From JARYLZ01 sp964388275 (GTDB lineage: Bacteria > Bacteroidota > Ignavibacteria > SZUA-365): 64,000 nt of DNA. How positions within the stretch are numbered: position 1 is the stretch's first letter; each line of letters opens with the position of its first letter. The position numbers and the translations under genes are program-made. Location: the NCBI GenBank assembly GCA_964388275.1, contig CAYLZD010000019.1, forward strand, positions 1 through 64,000, read 5' to 3'. The notes beneath the pieces were generated by a model that saw only the letters and a list, made by a program, of their open reading frames with translations, was not told where the DNA came from and did no database searches. Positions 25,103 to 35,237 of this stretch are shown one piece after another.

Positions 25103-27205
25103 ATGAAAAGAGAAACGATACCAGACATACCCGACACCTCCGCTCTTCCACCGGACGGGGGTCCTGACTTCAACCGGCTCGTGTTCTCCTCCAGTCCATA
25201 TCTTCTTCAGCATGCTCGAAACCCGGTTGACTGGCATCCCTGGTCCGAGGACGCCTTCATGAAAGCGCAAAATGAGGACAAACCCGTCTTTCTTTCCATA
25301 GGTTATTCCACCTGCCACTGGTGTCATGTTATGGAGAGAGAGTCGTTCGAAGATCCCGGGATCGCTTCATTCCTGAACGAACACTTCATCTCTATCAAGG
25401 TGGATCGCGAGGAGAGGCCCGATGTGGACCACGTTTACATGGAGGTCTGCCGGGCGATGACGGGCGGCGGCGGCTGGCCGCTTTCCATTTTCATGACGCC
25501 GCAAAAAGTCCCCTTCTATTCGGGAACATATTTCCCCGAAAACGACCGCTTCGGGAAACCCGGATTCGGCCGGGTGCTCGCGGCTCTCAGCGACGCCTGG
25601 AAGAACTCGAGAGAAAAAATCGCCGCGGTCGGGGACGAGATTCTCGCCGGATTGAACACGCCGGCGGATAACGAAGGCGTTGTATCGGCGGAGACGCTCG
25701 GCGAGGCGGAACGGCAATTTTCGCGGGGCTGGGATGCCGCGCACGGAGGTTTCGGCCATGCGCCAAAATTCCCGATGCCTCACGTCCTTTCATTTCTCCT
25801 CACGCGCGCCGCCCGCAAGAACGACGCCGACCTGCTACGAATCGTCGAAAGCACTTTGACGTCCATCTACAGAGGCGGCATACACGACCATGTCGGATTC
25901 GGTTTCTGCCGCTACTCGACCGACGAGCGATGGCTGATTCCACATTTCGAAAAAATGCTTTACGATAACGCGCTGCTGCTCACGGCATATTCCGACGCAT
26001 ACCGGCATACGCGCAACGAGCTGTACGCGAGGGCGGTCCGACGGACGGCAGAGTATGTTCATGCAAACCTGACAAGTCCCGAGGGCGCATTTTACTCCGC
26101 GGAGAACGCCGACAGCGAAGGTGAAGAAGGCCGGTTCTATGTTTTTACGAAGCAGGAATTCTCGCGGATCCTCGGCCCGGACGCCGGCTTGGCGGCCGAG
26201 TATTTCGGCGTGACGCGCGAAGGCAATTTCGAACACGGTAAAAACGTTCTGCACTGCGCGGTCGAGATATCCGACTGGACCACAGGAAACGGATTAAGCC
26301 AAGGCGCCGGATCCGGCATGATCGAAGCGGCGCGCAAGAAGCTGTTCGATGCCAGGTCGAAACGGATACACCCGTCCCTTGACGACAAGGTGCTGGCATC
26401 CTGGAACGGCTTGATGATAGCCGCGCTAGCGCGCGCTTCGCAGGCCCTCGGCGACGCGTCCTATGCGGCGCGGGCAAACACCGCCGCCGACTTTGTGCTC
26501 GAGCACATGCGAGCGCCGGACGGAGGGCTTCTGAGGCGCTGGCGCAACGGCGAAGCGGGGATAGCCGGCTTCCTCGAGGACTACGCCTTCATGATATGGG
26601 GACTTGTGGACCTGTATGAGACATCGTTCGATCCGTCGCGCCTCGAGCAAGCGCTTTATCTGGCGGAGCGGATGCTGGAAGATTTCTCGGATGACGACGG
26701 CGGACTCTTTTTCACGGCCCGGAATTCGGAACATCTTATCGCAAGAACAAAGGACTGCTACGACGGCGCGATGCCCTCCGGCAATTCCGCCGCCGCGTGG
26801 GTGTTGGCGCGACTCGCAAAGCTGACTGGAAACACACGACTCGAGGACCGAGCGCATGCGATAATCCGCGCTTTCGGAAAGCAGCTTTCAGCGCATCCAA
26901 CCGAACACGCGCTCCTGCTCTCCGCGCTGGATTTTCTTGCCGAACCCTCGCGTGAAATCATAATCGCCGCGCCGAAATTCGACGACGCCGAACCGATGCT
27001 CGCGCTCCTTCGTTCCCGCCTGCTGCCCGGAACCGTTCTGCTCGTTTCGGAAACCGGATCCCGCGGCGAAGCCCTCCAGGCGCTCGCGCCATATACAGCC
27101 GGCAAAAGACCGATCAAGGACTCGGCGACCTCGTACGTATGCAGGGACTTCGCCTGCCTGACTCCGGCCGCCTCCGTTATGGATCTCGAGGATTTATTGG
27201 ATTGA
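25103..27205 (+). CDS. DUF255/YyaL-type thioredoxin-domain protein
   Basis: The 700-residue protein is of the spermatogenesis-associated 20 / YyaL family. Its thioredoxin-like domain (about 25-180) contains NRLVFSSSPYLLQHARNPVDW and the motif GYSTCHWCHVM, then KVDREERPDVD and GGGGWPLSIFMTP. The C-terminal two thirds form an alpha/alpha-barrel like N-acylglucosamine 2-epimerases (FGHAPKFPMPHVLSFLL, YSTDERWLIPHFEKMLYDNALLL). The exact reaction is not established for the family. ATG at 25103 was chosen; the upstream open frame overlaps the divergent DUF445 gene. Confidence 0.95.
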   Translation: MKRETIPDIPDTSALPPDGGPDFNRLVFSSSPYLLQHARNPVDWHPWSEDAFMKAQNEDKPVFLSIGYSTCHWCHVMERESFEDPGIASFLNEHFISIKVDREERPDVDHVYMEVCRAMTGGGGWPLSIFMTPQKVPFYSGTYFPENDRFGKPGFGRVLAALSDAWKNSREKIAAVGDEILAGLNTPADNEGVVSAETLGEAERQFSRGWDAAHGGFGHAPKFPMPHVLSFLLTRAARKNDADLLRIVESTLTSIYRGGIHDHVGFGFCRYSTDERWLIPHFEKMLYDNALLLTAYSDAYRHTRNELYARAVRRTAEYVHANLTSPEGAFYSAENADSEGEEGRFYVFTKQEFSRILGPDAGLAAEYFGVTREGNFEHGKNVLHCAVEISDWTTGNGLSQGAGSGMIEAARKKLFDARSKRIHPSLDDKVLASWNGLMIAALARASQALGDASYAARANTAADFVLEHMRAPDGGLLRRWRNGEAGIAGFLEDYAFMIWGLVDLYETSFDPSRLEQALYLAERMLEDFSDDDGGLFFTARNSEHLIARTKDCYDGAMPSGNSAAAWVLARLAKLTGNTRLEDRAHAIIRAFGKQLSAHPTEHALLLSALDFLAEPSREIIIAAPKFDDAEPMLALLRSRLLPGTVLLVSETGSRGEALQALAPYTAGKRPIKDSATSYVCRDFACLTPAASVMDLEDLLD

Positions 27206-27304
27206 ACGACGCGCCCGCGTCACTGCCCGGATCTCCGGCTGCCGTCAACTTCCGCGTCCTCTCGAAGCAGGCGCACAACGGATCGGCATCGCCCTGAGCA
27301 GGAA

Positions 27305-27778
27305 TCACATTATTTTTTTCACTTTGGCTTCGAAGGCACTTTCGGACATATATCCGACATGCGTGTCGACAATATTGCCCTTCCGGTCGATGAAGAATGT
27401 GGTCGGAATGGAACGGATATCTCCGAAAGTTCGGGCTACGGCGCCGTTATCCAGCACGACCGGATAAGAGATCTTGTACTTTTCGGCGAACGGACGTACC
27501 ACGCTCCAGCCCTTCTCATCGAGAGATATTCCGACTATTTCGAGCCCCTTCTTGCGGTGTTTCTCATAGACATTCAGGAAACCGGGGATTTCGGCTTTGC
27601 AGGGGCCGCACCAGGTTGCCCAGAAATTCACCACAACGGCTTTGCCTTTCAGCTTGGCGAGTTCCACTTTCTTGCCGCCGGCCGTTGCCAGTTCAAAATT
27701 CGGCGCTTTGCGCAATTCCGAGGCGTAAACGAGGGAGGCGGCTATGAGCAGTGTGGCGAGTGAATAAGCGTATTTCAT
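27305..27778 (-). CDS. TlpA-like periplasmic thiol-disulfide oxidoreductase
   Basis: This 157-residue protein has a signal peptide (1-19) and a thioredoxin fold with active site WCGPC (Cys57/Cys60) in VVVNFWATWCGPCKAEIPGF. The conserved cis-proline loop lies in SIPTTFFIDRKG. Such proteins reduce disulfides in the periplasm, for example in cytochrome c maturation or oxidative defence. The start at 27778 has AGGATC upstream. The gene lies 108 bases downstream of the SIMPL gene, same strand. Confidence 0.93.
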   Translation of the reverse strand: MKYAYSLATLLIAASLVYASELRKAPNFELATAGGKKVELAKLKGKAVVVNFWATWCGPCKAEIPGFLNVYEKHRKKGLEIVGISLDEKGWSVVRPFAEKYKISYPVVLDNGAVARTFGDIRSIPTTFFIDRKGNIVDTHVGYMSESAFEAKVKKIM

Positions 27779-27886
27779 GTTTGATCCTTTCTCGATGGAA
27801 AACATATGATGCATCAACCCGGAGAAGGATTCCGACGACGGCTTGTTACCGAACGGGGCGGCGGCCTGCCCGGCCCGCATGCGGCG

Positions 27887-28612
27887 TCAACGTATCTGGA
27901 AGGACGCGTTGACGACTGCCGTTATTTCTTTTTCGATGGATGTGACGTCGTTCATTCCGTAGTCGGAGATCTGCGTCGAATTCTTCGGAGTGATCTGAAG
28001 CACGCCCATGCGGGCGGTACGCATCGGACCCAGATCGCTGCCGGTGGACGCGGCGATGCGGGCGGCGCGCACCATGGCGTCTTTCGCCGCCTCCGCTTGT
28101 ATCTGAACCTTCAAATTGGCCAGCTTCGTGTAGTAAAACTCGGGCGCCTCGATAGTGAAGAACACCCCTCTCTCGATGACGGAAGAGATGTCGAGGGCAA
28201 CCGCCCTGATCTTCTTCACATCCTTCGATTGAATCTCCATCCGCTGGCTGTACACGTAACCCTTGATGCCTGTCTGCCTTCCGTCGTTATCGTAAAAGTA
28301 TACAGGGAAGTTGTTGACGGTGTACCATTGAACCATGTCCTCTGTGAAACCCTGTGAAGCCAGGTACTCCAGGAGAATCGGCTTCTGTGTTTTCAGGGCC
28401 TGGAATGCCGCCTGGGCCGTTGTCGCCTCTATCGAAATCGAACCTCTCAAAATGCCCAGGTCGCTGACGATCTCCTTCTTGGCCGAACCCGTCACGGTTA
28501 TGGTCTGGTCGGCGCTGCGGGCGTCCTTCCACACCCAGCTGAATATCACGACGGACAGTATGAGTCCGAGTGCCAGGATGCCTGAAGGTATTAGGAAATT
28601 ATTGTCGCGCAT
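27887..28612 (-). CDS. SIMPL domain (DUF541) protein
   Basis: The 241-residue protein has an N-terminal membrane anchor or signal (about 9-27, IPSGILALGLILSVVIFSW). It then carries a SIMPL domain, beginning ITVTGSAKKEIVSDLGILRGSISIEATTAQAA and ending in the typical IEKEITAVVNASFQI strand. Family members such as BP26/OMP28 of Brucella form periplasmic or membrane-attached oligomers of unclear function. The gene diverges from meaB and precedes the TlpA gene. Confidence 0.88.
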   Translation of the reverse strand: MRDNNFLIPSGILALGLILSVVIFSWVWKDARSADQTITVTGSAKKEIVSDLGILRGSISIEATTAQAAFQALKTQKPILLEYLASQGFTEDMVQWYTVNNFPVYFYDNDGRQTGIKGYVYSQRMEIQSKDVKKIRAVALDISSVIERGVFFTIEAPEFYYTKLANLKVQIQAEAAKDAMVRAARIAASTGSDLGPMRTARMGVLQITPKNSTQISDYGMNDVTSIEKEITAVVNASFQIR

Positions 28613-28750
28613 GAGTTGTCCAGCTCCATGTTAATACAGAACGGTTTAAAATTAAGGCCTAATAATTTCAGCAGCAATGCATTCCTGGCGGGATGGAATT
28701 CGGCGGGAAATTTTGATTTCCATTCGCGGATTTTTCAGATTGCATGCGGC

Positions 28751-29920
28751 ATGAAGAAGAGAGACGGCGATATGGAACCCGATCCCCCCGGTTCGCATTC
28801 AGGCGCGGAAGCGCCCGGAGACGCCGCTCGGCATAAAGCCGACGGCACTTTGTCGATCGTCGCCGGAACGGAATCCCCCGGCGATATATCTCCGTATCTG
28901 ACCGCTCGACGCGGCCGTCCGCGCAGACGCAATCCGAACGTGGAAGAGCATGTCAAGGGCATCCTTTCCGGCGATCGCGTCGTGCTCGGAAGGGCGATTA
29001 CCCTTATCGAAAGCCGCAGGCCGGAGGACAATCACTCCGCGCTCGCCATGCTCGAGCGACTCCTGCCCGACACCGGCCGCTCGGTGCGGATCGGCATCAC
29101 GGGAGTTCCGGGTGTCGGCAAAAGCACCTTCATCGAAGCGCTGGGCACTTATCTGACAGGCAAGGGGCACAAGCTGGCCGTGCTGGCGGTGGATCCCAGC
29201 AGCAGCATTTCCCGCGGCAGTATCATGGGCGACAAGACGCGTATGCAGTCTCTGGCCGGCGATCCATCGGCGTTCATCCGCCCTTCCCCGTCCGCGGGTT
29301 CGCTCGGCGGCGTGGCCCGAAAAACGCGGGAGGCCATGCTCGTTTGCGAAGCGGCCGGCTTCGATGTGATATTCGTTGAAACCGTGGGCGTCGGACAGTC
29401 CGAGACGGTCGTATCTTCGATGGTGGATTTCTTTCTGCTCCTCATGCTGGCCGGAGCCGGGGATCATCTGCAGGGAATCAAACGAGGGATAATGGAACTC
29501 GCCGATGCGGTGGTGATAAACAAGGCGGACGGCGACAATCGCGACAAGGCGCGCAGAACCCGCGTCGAGTTCGAACAGGCCGTTCATCTTCTGCGCTCCA
29601 CCGCTCCCGGCTGGCGTACACCCGTACTGACCTGTTCGTCCTTGTCGAAGGAAGGGATTCCGGACGTATGGGATGCAATCACCCGTTATTGCAGAGAGAT
29701 GTCCGCAAACGGCTATTTCGAGAAAAACAGAAGAGAGCAGGCGCGCACCTGGATGCTGGACACGATACGCGAAGCGCTGTTCGAGCGCTTCAGCGCCCAT
29801 CCAAAAATCGCTCCCGCGCTCTCCGAATTCGAACAGCGCGTCACAAACGGTGAAATCCCGGCTGTGACCGCCGCTCAACGGTTGCTGGATCTCTATGCCG
29901 GGCGCCATACTGAGAAATGA
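28751..29920 (+). CDS. meaB: Methylmalonyl-CoA mutase chaperone GTPase MeaB/ArgK
   Basis: The 389-residue P-loop GTPase loads and protects the B12 cofactor of methylmalonyl-CoA mutase. Walker A GVPGVGKS is at 118-125, followed by VDPSSSISRGSIMGDKTRM, the PSPSAGSLGGVA switch, VETVGVGQSE and the NKADGDN guanine-specificity motif. The C-terminus holds the usual helical dimerisation arm. An N-terminal extension of about 60 residues is low-complexity and ends in a basic run (ARRGRPRRRNP). Its client is presumably the MutA/MutB pair about 20 kb away. The start at 28751 is likely, but Met8 is also possible. Confidence 0.96.
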   Translation: MKKRDGDMEPDPPGSHSGAEAPGDAARHKADGTLSIVAGTESPGDISPYLTARRGRPRRRNPNVEEHVKGILSGDRVVLGRAITLIESRRPEDNHSALAMLERLLPDTGRSVRIGITGVPGVGKSTFIEALGTYLTGKGHKLAVLAVDPSSSISRGSIMGDKTRMQSLAGDPSAFIRPSPSAGSLGGVARKTREAMLVCEAAGFDVIFVETVGVGQSETVVSSMVDFFLLLMLAGAGDHLQGIKRGIMELADAVVINKADGDNRDKARRTRVEFEQAVHLLRSTAPGWRTPVLTCSSLSKEGIPDVWDAITRYCREMSANGYFEKNRREQARTWMLDTIREALFERFSAHPKIAPALSEFEQRVTNGEIPAVTAAQRLLDLYAGRHTEK

Positions 29921-30031
29921 ACCGCCGGAAGTACGCCCTCGTTCCGGATAAATACATCCCTCAACCGCATCATGCGGCAGGATAAACCGCTCGAAACTCG
30001 TCACATGAAACCTGATAGAAAAGGAAACGAC

Positions 30032-30676
30032 ATGTATGCACCCCGCAATCACCCATGCTCCTTATCCGGATACCGCGCGGCGTTTTTTCTGCTGCCGGTG
30101 TTCATGATATTCTCCTGCTCTTCTCCGAAAGAGGAAATCAAACCTGTCGAAGTTCAGGTCGAAAAAACGCCCGTTACTCCGCCGCCTCCGCCGCGGGTGT
30201 TTCAATTCGAAGACAGGTATTTCGTGCGCAACGCATCCATCGATCTGGCAACCAATATCGAAAATCCGCTGGAAGCGATACGAGTGATACAACTCAAAAC
30301 CGGTCCCAATCAGGTTCTTGTGATCAGCAGTTTCGAGAAAGCGGGCGATACCAAGCGCGCGGCTGTGGAAACATGGCTGGGAATCGAGCTCCCTTCCTTT
30401 TCGCCGGGGACCTACGACCTCTCCTCGGCCGCCAAGGTGTCTTTCTATCGCTTCGTTCTCGGCGAAAAAAGCGAGCGCTATGACGGCGAATCCTGCACGG
30501 GAAGCATCGTGATAGAAGCGATCGAGGACGGCCGCATTACAGGATCGGTCAATGCGACCATCACGGGCAAGACCAAATCCTTCGAACTTCCCTCACAACC
30601 TTTCACCTTGCAGTTCACCGGCTCGTTCAGTATACAGGAGGTCCCTCTGGAAGCCACGATAATGAAGACGAAGTGA
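30032..30676 (+). CDS. Lipoprotein of unknown function
   Basis: The 214-residue product starts at ATG 30032, chosen because AAGGA lies at optimal spacing. Earlier in-frame ATGs at 29972 and 30005 lack this. A lipoprotein signal (AAFFLLPVFMIFSC) is followed by a charged, proline-rich linker (EVQVEKTPVTPPPPPR). A beta-rich globular region follows with no recognised domain. The linker looks like a tether holding the domain away from the membrane. radA begins 28 bases downstream, but a functional link is not implied. Confidence 0.75.
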   Translation: MYAPRNHPCSLSGYRAAFFLLPVFMIFSCSSPKEEIKPVEVQVEKTPVTPPPPPRVFQFEDRYFVRNASIDLATNIENPLEAIRVIQLKTGPNQVLVISSFEKAGDTKRAAVETWLGIELPSFSPGTYDLSSAAKVSFYRFVLGEKSERYDGESCTGSIVIEAIEDGRITGSVNATITGKTKSFELPSQPFTLQFTGSFSIQEVPLEATIMKTK

Positions 30677-30704
30677 TGAAAACAGCGGACGGAATCCTGC
30701 GGCT

Positions 30705-32069
30705 ATGAAAACGCGCTCGCGATACGTGTGTCAGAACTGCGGCGCGACTTCATCGCGCTGGTCGGGACGCTGCGATTCCTGCGCTTCCTGGAATTCCTTC
30801 GTTGAAGAAATCATGCCCGCTGAACCGAAAGGGAAAGGCGCCCGCAAAACCGGCCCCGCCTCCACACCTGTTCCTGTAACGGAAATCGTCGCCTCCAGCG
30901 ACTCGCGACTGACCACGGGCATAACGGAAATGGACAGGGTGCTGGGCGGCGGCATAGTGCCGGGATCCATGATCCTGCTGGGAGGCGATCCAGGCATCGG
31001 AAAATCTACGCTCATGATGCAGATATGCTCGACGCTGAGCCGTGGAGAAACGGCGGGGGATGTGCTGTATGTGAGCGGAGAAGAATCCCCGAGGCAGATC
31101 AAGCTGAGGGCCGAGCGCTTGAATGCGCTCACGAACCGCTTTCTCGTCCTGGCGGAAACCAACATAGACGCCGTGCTGGACGCGGTGGAAAAGAGCGGAC
31201 CCGCGCTCGTGATAATCGACTCGATACAGACAATGTACCGCTCGGAACTCGAGAGCGCCCCCGGTAGCATCGCGCAGGTCCGCGAGTGCGCGGCCCTTCT
31301 TCTGCGACACGCAAAGGACGCGCATGTGCCGATGTTTCTGATCGGACATGTGACCAAGGACGGTGCTATCGCCGGCCCCAGGGTGCTGGAACACATGGTG
31401 GACGCGGTTCTGCAATTCGAAGGCGATCAGCATCATGCGTACAGGATAGTCAGGGGTGTGAAAAACCGCTTCGGTTCCACAAACGAGATCGGAATCTTCG
31501 AAATGCGGGAGACGGGCCTGCGGGAAGTTTCTAACCCCAGCGAAGTATTTTTGTCGGAGAGGACGCGCGGCGTGTCGGGTTCTTGTGTCTGCCCCGTTCT
31601 CGAAGGCACTCGGGCCCTGTTGGTGGAAGCGCAGGCCTTGGTCTCGCCGAGCAATTTCGGAATTCCCCAGCGCACTGTATCGGGAATTGACGCGCGGCGG
31701 CTCTCTCTACTGCTCGCCGTCCTCGAGAAACGCTCCGGCTTGAGAACCGGGCAGTTCGACGTTTTCGCCAATATTGCGGGAGGAGTCCGCATCGACGAAC
31801 CCGCCGTCGACCTCGCCGTGGCGGCTGCCGTGGTTTCGAGCGCCAAGGATGCGGCCGTGGACCACTCCACGGCGGTCGTCGGCGAGATCGGCCTCGGAGG
31901 CGAGGTGCGCACAGTCAGCCATATCGAGAAACGCATATCCGAAGCCGAGAAACTGGGATTCGAACGCATCGTCATTCCGAAGGGAAATCTGCGAGAGAAA
32001 CGCAAAGGCAAAATCGCGGCCATCGAAGCGGCCGGCGTCTCCGACGCGATGCGGGCGCTGATGGGATGA
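30705..32069 (+). CDS. radA: DNA repair protein RadA
   Basis: The 454-residue RecA-related ATPase processes recombination intermediates. It has an N-terminal C4 zinc finger (Cys9, Cys12, Cys23, Cys26), Walker A GDPGIGKS (94-101) and the RadA-specific KNRFGS motif. The C-terminal Lon-protease-like domain (about 290-454) includes ALVSPSNFGIPQRTVSGID and VVGEIGLGGEVRTVSHIEKRISEAEKLGF. Length and motifs are standard. The gene is convergent with uvrA, with 77 bases between them. Confidence 0.98.
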   Translation: MKTRSRYVCQNCGATSSRWSGRCDSCASWNSFVEEIMPAEPKGKGARKTGPASTPVPVTEIVASSDSRLTTGITEMDRVLGGGIVPGSMILLGGDPGIGKSTLMMQICSTLSRGETAGDVLYVSGEESPRQIKLRAERLNALTNRFLVLAETNIDAVLDAVEKSGPALVIIDSIQTMYRSELESAPGSIAQVRECAALLLRHAKDAHVPMFLIGHVTKDGAIAGPRVLEHMVDAVLQFEGDQHHAYRIVRGVKNRFGSTNEIGIFEMRETGLREVSNPSEVFLSERTRGVSGSCVCPVLEGTRALLVEAQALVSPSNFGIPQRTVSGIDARRLSLLLAVLEKRSGLRTGQFDVFANIAGGVRIDEPAVDLAVAAAVVSSAKDAAVDHSTAVVGEIGLGGEVRTVSHIEKRISEAEKLGFERIVIPKGNLREKRKGKIAAIEAAGVSDAMRALMG

Positions 32070-32079
32070 GTTGAACGAT

Positions 32080-32101
32080 CGCCGCCGTTTCAGGGGCGGC
32101 G
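32080..32101. terminator. GC-rich hairpin between convergent radA and uvrA
   Basis: CGCCGCC and GGCGGCG form a perfect 7-bp stem with an 8-base loop in the gap between the two convergent genes. There is no T-run on either side, so it would be a weak or factor-dependent terminator at best. Confidence 0.3.
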
Positions 32102-32146
32102 CCGACTCCGCCATCCCGGTTCTGTGCGAAGACAATTGTCGGGCGC

Positions 32147-35014
32147 TCAATCGCGGCCCGCTTGTTGCTCCTCGCAACCGCTCCGCTTCAGCACATCCTT
32201 CAGATAACGTCCGGTGTAACCGGCCTTGGATCTCGCGACCTGCTCCGGAGTTCCCTGCGCGACGATCTCGCCGCCGCGTTCCCCTCCTTCAGGCCCGAGA
32301 TCGATTATCCAATCCGCGCACTTGATCACATCGAGATTGTGTTCGATTATCAGAACACTGTGTCCGGCCGCGATCAGCGCGTCGAAACACGACAAAAGTT
32401 TTTGAATGTCTTCGAAATGCAATCCGGTCGTCGGCTCGTCGAAGATGAACAGCGTGTGTTCGTCCGTCCGATTCGCCAAATGAGTCGCCAACTTCAGTCT
32501 TTGCGCTTCGCCGCCCGACAGAGTTATGGCTGATTGACCCAATTTCATGTAGCCGAGACCGACTTCGTCCAGCACTTTCAACCGGTTCGCCACCCGCGCC
32601 GCGCGCTGGAAAAACTCCAGGGCTTCCGAAACACTCATGCCGAGGACATCGACGATGTTCTTGCCGTGGTAATGAATATCCATGATCTCCTTCTTGTAGC
32701 GCTTGCCCTTGCACGACTCGCACTCGAGATAGAGATCCGCCATGAACTGCATTTCCACCTTGATATAGCCGTCGCCCTCGCAGATGTCGCAGCGGCCACC
32801 GGGCACGTTGAATGAGAACGCCCCCGGTCCGAAGCCGCGCAATTTGGCGGCGGTCGTTTCCGCAAAGAGTTCGCGTATTGCGTCGAAGGCTTTAATGTAT
32901 GTAATGGGATTGGATCTCGGCGTGCGGCCTATCGGAGACTGGTCGACCATCTCCACCCGCTTGATACGGTTTTCTCCCGAGAAACCCGAGAAGGCGCCCA
33001 CGTCCTCTTCGTACATCCCGTCGAGTTCCTTCTTCAGCGCGGCATACAACACGTCGTGCACGAGGGTGCTCTTGCCCGAGCCGCTGACACCCGTGACGCA
33101 AACCAGAACTCCGAGAGGTATGCGCACATCCATGCCTTTCAGATTGTTCTGCACCGGCTCCCTCACCGTCAGCTCCCCCTTGGCTCTCCTGCGCTTGACC
33201 GGCGTCGGAATGCCCAGTTGCCCGCTCAGATGCCGGCCCGTGAGAGAAAGCTTGCTCTTTTCCAGATCTTTCATCGTACCCACGGCGGTGATCTCCCCTC
33301 CGTGTTCGCCCGCGCGGGGTCCCATATCGACGATGAGGTCGGCGACCTCCATCATCTCGCGGTCGTGTTCGACCACGAGAACCGTGTTCCCGCCGTCGCG
33401 CAGGGCTTTCAGAATAGTGATCAGGCGCGAATTGTCCCGCGGGTGCAGCCCTATTGTCGGCTCATCCAGCACGTACAGGGCGCCCACCAGCGACGATCCC
33501 ACCGAGGCCGCAATGTTGATGCGCTGCGACTCGCCGCCGGAAAGCGTGTGGGACAACCTGTCGAGCGTCAGGTAACCCAGGCCGATTTCCGCCAGCAGGC
33601 GCAGCCGCTTCCGCAGTTCTTCGAGAATGCGCCTGGCGACCTCCGATTCGAATTCCGTAAACTCCGCCTCCCTGAAAAAGATATGCAAATCTTCTATAGT
33701 CATCCTCACGAGATCGCCGAGGCTTTTTCCGTTTACCTTCACGGCGAGAGCATCCTGGCAGAGCCGGGCGCCGCCGCAGGTCTCGCAAACGGCATAGCCC
33801 CTGTATCGCGCCGCCAGGATCCTGTAGTGCATCTTGTAGTTCTTCTCCTCGACCATCTTGAAGAATCCCCGCACGCCCTTGAAACCCTTCGCGCCGTTCC
33901 AGACCACGTCCTTTTGTTCCTTGGTGAGCTGCCTGTATGGGACATTCAGCGGCACTCCGACTGTTGCCGCTATCCGTTCCAGATCCCGGAGATGTTTGCT
34001 GTGCTTGGGAGTCGTCCAAGGCTGCACGGCCCCCTGAGCAAGAGTCTTATTGGGATTGGGCACGACCAGGTTGGGATCGATCCCGGTTATGCGCCCGAAA
34101 CCCTGACAGGCGGGGCAAGCCCCGGCGGGATTGTTGAACGAGAACAGCCGGGGATCCGGCTCTGAATAGCGCTCATGACAATGTGTGCACTCGTAAGCCG
34201 CGCTGAACTTCAACTCTTCTCCGCTTTCGACGACCCGTACGCGCACGTAGCCGTCGCCTTCCACGAACGCCGTTTCCAATGAATCGCTAATGCGCGACAT
34301 GTCGCCTTCTTTCCGCCATACAAGACGGTCGACCAGCACGAAGACGTCCCGCTTGTCCGCGCCGATTTCGGCGGCATCGTCCAGATCCGAAGTTTCCCCG
34401 TTCACGACGATGCGCACAAAGCCTTGTTTTCGCAGGTTTTCGAGTTCCTCTCCAAGCGAGCGACCCGCATGATCGTGCATCGGGAACATGACGAGTATCC
34501 TTGCGCCGTCCGGCAATGCGGCCAACCGCTCCATCGCGGTGCGCACGGAATCACGCTGCACTTGCAGGCCGTCATTGCGACAAAAGGTTTTCCCGATGCG
34601 CGCGAATAACAGACGCAGGTAGTCGTAAATCTCCGTTGTCGTGCCGACCGTGGAGCGTGGATTGCGGCCCGAGGTTTTCTGCTCGATGGCGACGGCGGGA
34701 GCGATTCCCTGTATGAAATCCACGTCAGGCTTGTTCATGCGCTCGAGAAACTGCCGCGCGTAAGCCGAAAGACTTTCCACGTAACGCCTCTGTCCCTCGG
34801 CGTAGATGGTGTCGAAAGCCAGGCTCGATTTGCCGGATCCGCTGACGCCCGTGATCACTATCAAACGGTTGCGGGGCAAATCGACGGAAATGTTCTTGAG
34901 ATTGTTGACCCGCGCTCCGCGAATGATCAACATGTTATCGAGCGGGGATTCTTTGTCCTGTCGCTCCCCGCCCGATGCGGTCTTGTTTTGCGTGTTCCGG
35001 GCGCGCTGCGCCAT
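32147..35014 (-). CDS. uvrA: Excinuclease ABC subunit A
   Basis: The 955-residue damage-recognition ATPase of nucleotide excision repair is complete. The first ATP-binding domain has Walker A GVSGSGKS at 56-63 followed by LAFDTIYAEGQRRYVESL. The zinc module CTHCHERYSEPDPRLFSFN...CPACQG, the first ABC signature LSGGESQRI, the second Walker A GVSGSGKSTLV, the second zinc finger (CDICEG...CESCKG) and the second signature LSGGEAQRLKLA are all present. An N-terminal extension of about 27 residues precedes the usual start, so translation could instead begin at Met28. UvrB and UvrC are not in the window. Confidence 0.98.
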   Translation of the reverse strand: MAQRARNTQNKTASGGERQDKESPLDNMLIIRGARVNNLKNISVDLPRNRLIVITGVSGSGKSSLAFDTIYAEGQRRYVESLSAYARQFLERMNKPDVDFIQGIAPAVAIEQKTSGRNPRSTVGTTTEIYDYLRLLFARIGKTFCRNDGLQVQRDSVRTAMERLAALPDGARILVMFPMHDHAGRSLGEELENLRKQGFVRIVVNGETSDLDDAAEIGADKRDVFVLVDRLVWRKEGDMSRISDSLETAFVEGDGYVRVRVVESGEELKFSAAYECTHCHERYSEPDPRLFSFNNPAGACPACQGFGRITGIDPNLVVPNPNKTLAQGAVQPWTTPKHSKHLRDLERIAATVGVPLNVPYRQLTKEQKDVVWNGAKGFKGVRGFFKMVEEKNYKMHYRILAARYRGYAVCETCGGARLCQDALAVKVNGKSLGDLVRMTIEDLHIFFREAEFTEFESEVARRILEELRKRLRLLAEIGLGYLTLDRLSHTLSGGESQRINIAASVGSSLVGALYVLDEPTIGLHPRDNSRLITILKALRDGGNTVLVVEHDREMMEVADLIVDMGPRAGEHGGEITAVGTMKDLEKSKLSLTGRHLSGQLGIPTPVKRRRAKGELTVREPVQNNLKGMDVRIPLGVLVCVTGVSGSGKSTLVHDVLYAALKKELDGMYEEDVGAFSGFSGENRIKRVEMVDQSPIGRTPRSNPITYIKAFDAIRELFAETTAAKLRGFGPGAFSFNVPGGRCDICEGDGYIKVEMQFMADLYLECESCKGKRYKKEIMDIHYHGKNIVDVLGMSVSEALEFFQRAARVANRLKVLDEVGLGYMKLGQSAITLSGGEAQRLKLATHLANRTDEHTLFIFDEPTTGLHFEDIQKLLSCFDALIAAGHSVLIIEHNLDVIKCADWIIDLGPEGGERGGEIVAQGTPEQVARSKAGYTGRYLKDVLKRSGCEEQQAGRD

Positions 35015-35237
35015 TCTTTCAGTCTCGAGTTTCTTATAGCGGAGAAAACATCCTGAAAGTTAGCGGGGCCTGGACCTAAATACAAGAAAAAATCGTCCGC
35101 AGCGGGGTCAACCGGATGCGGTCATTGAAAGCCGATTCTGCTTGCCGGCGTTAAGGACGGCATCGTGGTTTCCCGTATCACGTCGGCGCTTCAGCCCTTG
35201 CGGCTTGAAACACCTCGACGGAGGACCGCGCTTCGGG

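Noticed and set aside
28799..30052. 417-codon minus-strand ORF
   Set aside because: It is antisense to meaB, which has all GTPase motifs; no family features on the reverse frame.
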